From an uncultured Candidatus Actinomarina sp. (lineage in GTDB: Bacteria; Actinomycetota; Acidimicrobiia; Actinomarinales; Actinomarinaceae): a DNA stretch of 64,000 nt. The notes beneath the pieces were generated by a model. It saw nothing but the letters and a program-made list of their open reading frames with translations, had not been told where the DNA came from and searched no databases. Shown here piece after piece: positions 61,603 through 64,000 of the stretch; within the stretch, counting starts at the first letter, position 1; each line of letters begins with the position of its first letter. The stretch is taken from positions 1 through 64,000 of the forward strand of contig CACIJJ010000001.1 of assembly GCA_902587025.1 (NCBI GenBank). Reading direction: 5' to 3'. A program made the position numbers and the translations under genes.

Positions 61603-63002
61603 ATTAAGCCTCCAATGGTCTCGTTAATGAAATCGTTATCATTAAAAGGAACATGTGAATTGTTTATTTCTTGATACATTTCATGCCCTTTACCTAATAC
61701 TAATAAAACTGAGTTTTCCTTGAGCTCATTAATTGCAGAAGTTATTGCTTCTTTTCTATCAAGAATTACATTAGTTTTAGATAAATCGCATCCTTTTAAA
61801 ATATCATTTGATATCTGAATAGGATCTTCATTTCTTGGATTATCATTCGTTACTATTACACTATCTGCTAACTGGGAAGCAGTTCCCATAAGTTTTCTTT
61901 TTTCTTTATCTCTATTACCTCCAGCCCCAAACAAAACAACAACCTTTGAAAAATAAGGATTCACATATTTAATAACTTGGGAAATTGATTCAGGAGTGTG
62001 AGCGTAATCTACAATTATTTTATTTGTTTTGAAATTAATCAAATCAAATCTTCCTTTTGGGTTTTTCAGATTCGAAATATTTTCTATGATTTGGTCTACA
62101 TTTTTTATTTTTGAATAATATGCCATAGAAAAAGCAAGTAAAAAATTTTGATAAAAATTTGGACCAACGATATCTAATTCAAAATCGTATATTTTTTTAT
62201 TAATTTCTATTTTCAAACTAGTTTTTGGAAATGTCTTTTTTTCTAATATTTGTAAATCGGCTTGAGTGTCTGAGCTTATTTTAAAAGATGGCAAAGATGA
62301 ATTTTGAGCAACTTTATTACCCCATTCATTATCTATATATACATACTTATCTGATAGCTGGTTTGAGAATAACTTTAATTTTGAATTAAAGTAATTCTCA
62401 ATATTTGTATGGTAATCAAAATGATCTTGAGATAGGTTTGTAAAACCTGAGGTATTAAATCTAATGCCGTTAAATCTATCTTGATCTAAAGCATGTGATG
62501 AAGCTTCAAGAATTATATTATTGTATTTTTTAAAATCTGACTTACCGAGTAATTTAAGAATATTAAATAATTTAGGTGAGGTTAAGTGTTTTTCATTTGT
62601 TATTTCAGAAAATAATTCGTCTTCATTAGTTCCAATAAATAAACTCTCTGGACCAAGTAATTCTTTAAGATAAGCTCCTGTTGTTGTTTTCCCATTTGTT
62701 CCTGTAATGCCAAAGTACTTTTTTGATTCATAGTCATTACATAGGTAATTGTATGAATCAAGAAAAACTTCACTATAATTTTTTGCTTTAATTACTTTAT
62801 CATCATTCGAACTGCAATTTAAAGATGTAATGACTAGCTTCACTTTCTTCTTTAAGGACTCATCTACATATTTGTTTAACTTATCTTTATCTTCATGATT
62901 AATAAATAGCACTGACCCTTCCTCGACATCTAATGAGCTGTTAACAAAATTTTTAATATCAATTTCAGTAAATTTTAATTCAGACAAATTAAGTTCACTC
63001 AT
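61599..63002 (-). CDS. murE: UDP-MurNAc-tripeptide synthetase, meso-DAP type
   Basis: MurE adds the third amino acid to UDP-MurNAc-dipeptide. The P-loop is FGITGTNGKTTTGAYL, the central motif EASSHALDQDRFNGI and LSQDHFDYHTNIENYF. The C-terminal DNPRNEDP is the motif of meso-diaminopimelate-specific ligases, so the wall likely uses meso-DAP. The 467 residues are a little short. It overlaps mraY and lies one base from ftsI. Confidence 0.94.
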   Translation of the reverse strand: MSELNLSELKFTEIDIKNFVNSSLDVEEGSVLFINHEDKDKLNKYVDESLKKKVKLVITSLNCSSNDDKVIKAKNYSEVFLDSYNYLCNDYESKKYFGITGTNGKTTTGAYLKELLGPESLFIGTNEDELFSEITNEKHLTSPKLFNILKLLGKSDFKKYNNIILEASSHALDQDRFNGIRFNTSGFTNLSQDHFDYHTNIENYFNSKLKLFSNQLSDKYVYIDNEWGNKVAQNSSLPSFKISSDTQADLQILEKKTFPKTSLKIEINKKIYDFELDIVGPNFYQNFLLAFSMAYYSKIKNVDQIIENISNLKNPKGRFDLINFKTNKIIVDYAHTPESISQVIKYVNPYFSKVVVLFGAGGNRDKEKRKLMGTASQLADSVIVTNDNPRNEDPIQISNDILKGCDLSKTNVILDRKEAITSAINELKENSVLLVLGKGHEMYQEINNSHVPFNDNDFINETIGGLI

Positions 63003-63003
63003 T

Positions 63004-64000
63004 TTATTTATCCGGTTCTAGGTTTCTTACAATATTCTTAAATATTGGTGCAGCTGTAGAACCACCTGTTACATACTCTGAAATCGGAGAGCCTAGTGCG
63101 CCCCATAAAATTACTGATCCAACTAGTGGTCCTTCATTTGTCTCTATAAATCCAGTGAACGAAGTATTAAAGCGTTTATCTGAGTATCCAATTCCCTCCA
63201 GATATGTCCGGCTAGTTCCTGTTTTACCACCTATTACATAACCATTCATTCTTAAAGACTTACCTGTTCCATTGTCTCCTTCAACAACGTTAATAAGTAA
63301 TTTTTTCAATCTGTTGGACAAATCATTAGAAATAATTGATTTTTGATTTACATTCTGATCTAAATTTCTCAATAAAGAAAGTTGAATATCTTTACCACCA
63401 TTTGCAATTATGCTGTATCCCTTGACCATTTGATATTGAGTTGTGTTTATAGAATAACCTATTGAGAGAGAACTAAGACAGGTTTTACATGAATTATATT
63501 CTATAAATGATCCTTTAGATTCTCCAGATAGCTCTACACCTGTTCTAGAACCAAACCCAAATTTTTTCAAAAATTCCTCAACATTATCAATATTAGAATT
63601 GTTAACAATTTTTATAGTTCCTACGTTCGAAGATCTTTCTATGATTTCTTCAACAGTAAGATTTAGTGGTTCATGCTTTAAAAAATCTTTGAAGCATCCT
63701 TTGAATCCTTCATAATTATCATCACATGATCCATCGATAATTTCTATCTCATCTTCGACTAGGTATGAATTATTCTCATCAACGATATCCGATTCTATTA
63801 ATGATCCTATGGTAAATATTTTAAGTGCTGAACCAGGTTCGTAGTTTGCTCTTGCACTTATAAGGTCAATATCAAAATATTTATTATCTAAGGATGATGT
63901 CTCTGAAGAAATAAGTACTTCGCCTGTTAAAGAATTTGCAAAAACAACTGAACACTTAAAAGCTCCCGTATCGACTAATGCATCATTGCAGAGATTTTCC
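63004..64000 (-). CDS. ftsI: Septal transpeptidase FtsI/PBP (N-terminus outside window)
   Basis: The penicillin-binding transpeptidase cross-links septal peptidoglycan. The reading frame runs to the window edge and shows all three active-site motifs: YEPGSALKIFT (SxxK), ERSSNVGT (SxN) and IGGKTGTSRTY (KTG). A codon at 63570 is an in-frame TTG within the domain and not a start. The C-terminus ends in GGSTAAPIFKNIVRNLE. The N-terminal anchor and dimerisation domain lie beyond the window, so whether other repeats follow is not visible. Confidence 0.94.
   Translation of the reverse strand, partial: ENLCNDALVDTGAFKCSVVFANSLTGEVLISSETSSLDNKYFDIDLISARANYEPGSALKIFTIGSLIESDIVDENNSYLVEDEIEIIDGSCDDNYEGFKGCFKDFLKHEPLNLTVEEIIERSSNVGTIKIVNNSNIDNVEEFLKKFGFGSRTGVELSGESKGSFIEYNSCKTCLSSLSIGYSINTTQYQMVKGYSIIANGGKDIQLSLLRNLDQNVNQKSIISNDLSNRLKKLLINVVEGDNGTGKSLRMNGYVIGGKTGTSRTYLEGIGYSDKRFNTSFTGFIETNEGPLVGSVILWGALGSPISEYVTGGSTAAPIFKNIVRNLEPDK

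Noticed and set aside
63004-63570. ftsI as a complete 188-residue gene
   Set aside because: The frame continues upstream to the window edge and contains the SxxK and SxN motifs, so the apparent start is internal.
1-64000. CRISPR arrays, insertion sequences, prophage or rRNA
   Set aside because: No direct-repeat arrays, transposase motifs, terminal inverted repeats or rRNA-like stretches were seen on reading the window.

Overview
The window reads as a continuous piece of chromosome from a streamlined, strongly AT-rich actinobacterium, most likely a marine planktonic one of the Ca. Actinomarina type (lineage inferred). The evidence is gene content and order. There is a DUF4193 protein, an Asp-ligand ferredoxin beside pafB-pafC-tatA-tatC-helY, the uvrB-uvrA-uvrC-rapZ-pgk-tpiA-secG string, polA-rpsA-coaE, and a dcw cluster running ftsI-murE-mraY-murD-ftsW-murG-murC-murB-ftsQ-ftsZ-ylmD-ylmE-sepF-yggT. 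Genes are packed with almost no spacers. Many junctions are ATGA or TAATG overlaps, and no gene-free stretch exceeds about 110 bases. I see no mobile element, prophage, CRISPR array or rRNA.

Layout. 1-5.5 kb: chromosome segregation and nucleotide genes on the minus strand (nadK, pyrG, xerD, an HD-domain gene, scpA, scpB, rluB cut by the left edge). 5.5-13 kb: a rhomboid protease, a HAD phosphatase, a GNAT, DUF4193, a lipid kinase, then helY-tatC-tatA-pafC-pafB. 13-17.3 kb: ferredoxin, tRNA methyltransferase trmI, and an operon of very small membrane proteins headed by an AI-2E-type permease. 17.3-22.6 kb: trmL, yajQ, msrB, a CDF transporter, glutaredoxin, guaC, a LON-domain protein and a glutamine amidotransferase. 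22.6-26.5 kb: tRNA-Leu, secG and the glycolytic genes gpmA-tpiA-pgk, with rapZ. 26.6-37.6 kb: uvrC, uvrA, uvrB, coaE, rpsA, polA. 37.7-43 kb: a second tRNA-Leu and a mixed set (YczE-like, YgfZ-like, ccdA, nth, a DMT transporter, thyX). 43-51.3 kb: dnaE, rluD-like, lspA, a DksA/TraR-type gene, ileS. 51.3-64 kb: the cell-division and cell-wall cluster, ending in ftsI cut by the right edge.

How they work together. The dcw block encodes most of the lipid II and septum pathway. MurE carries the DNPR motif of meso-diaminopimelate ligases, and FtsZ has a SepF partner and a C-terminal tail. UvrABC, PolA, Nth and the PafBC regulator form a DNA-repair group.

The most notable features are departures from actinobacterial norms. 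FtsZ has a Lys/Ala/Thr-rich N-terminal extension of about 44 residues and a second ribosome-binding site at the conventional start. One tRNA-Leu has an A34 (AAG) anticodon and is embedded between two protein genes. PafBC is kept without adjacent proteasome genes. divIVA, murF and the yvcK-whiA-gap genes are missing from their usual positions. Endonuclease III has lost two canonical Fe-S cysteines. An RluD-like gene lacks the S4 domain and has no standard start for its conserved N-terminus. A chain of overlapping small membrane proteins ends in trmI. None of these could be tested here by database search.
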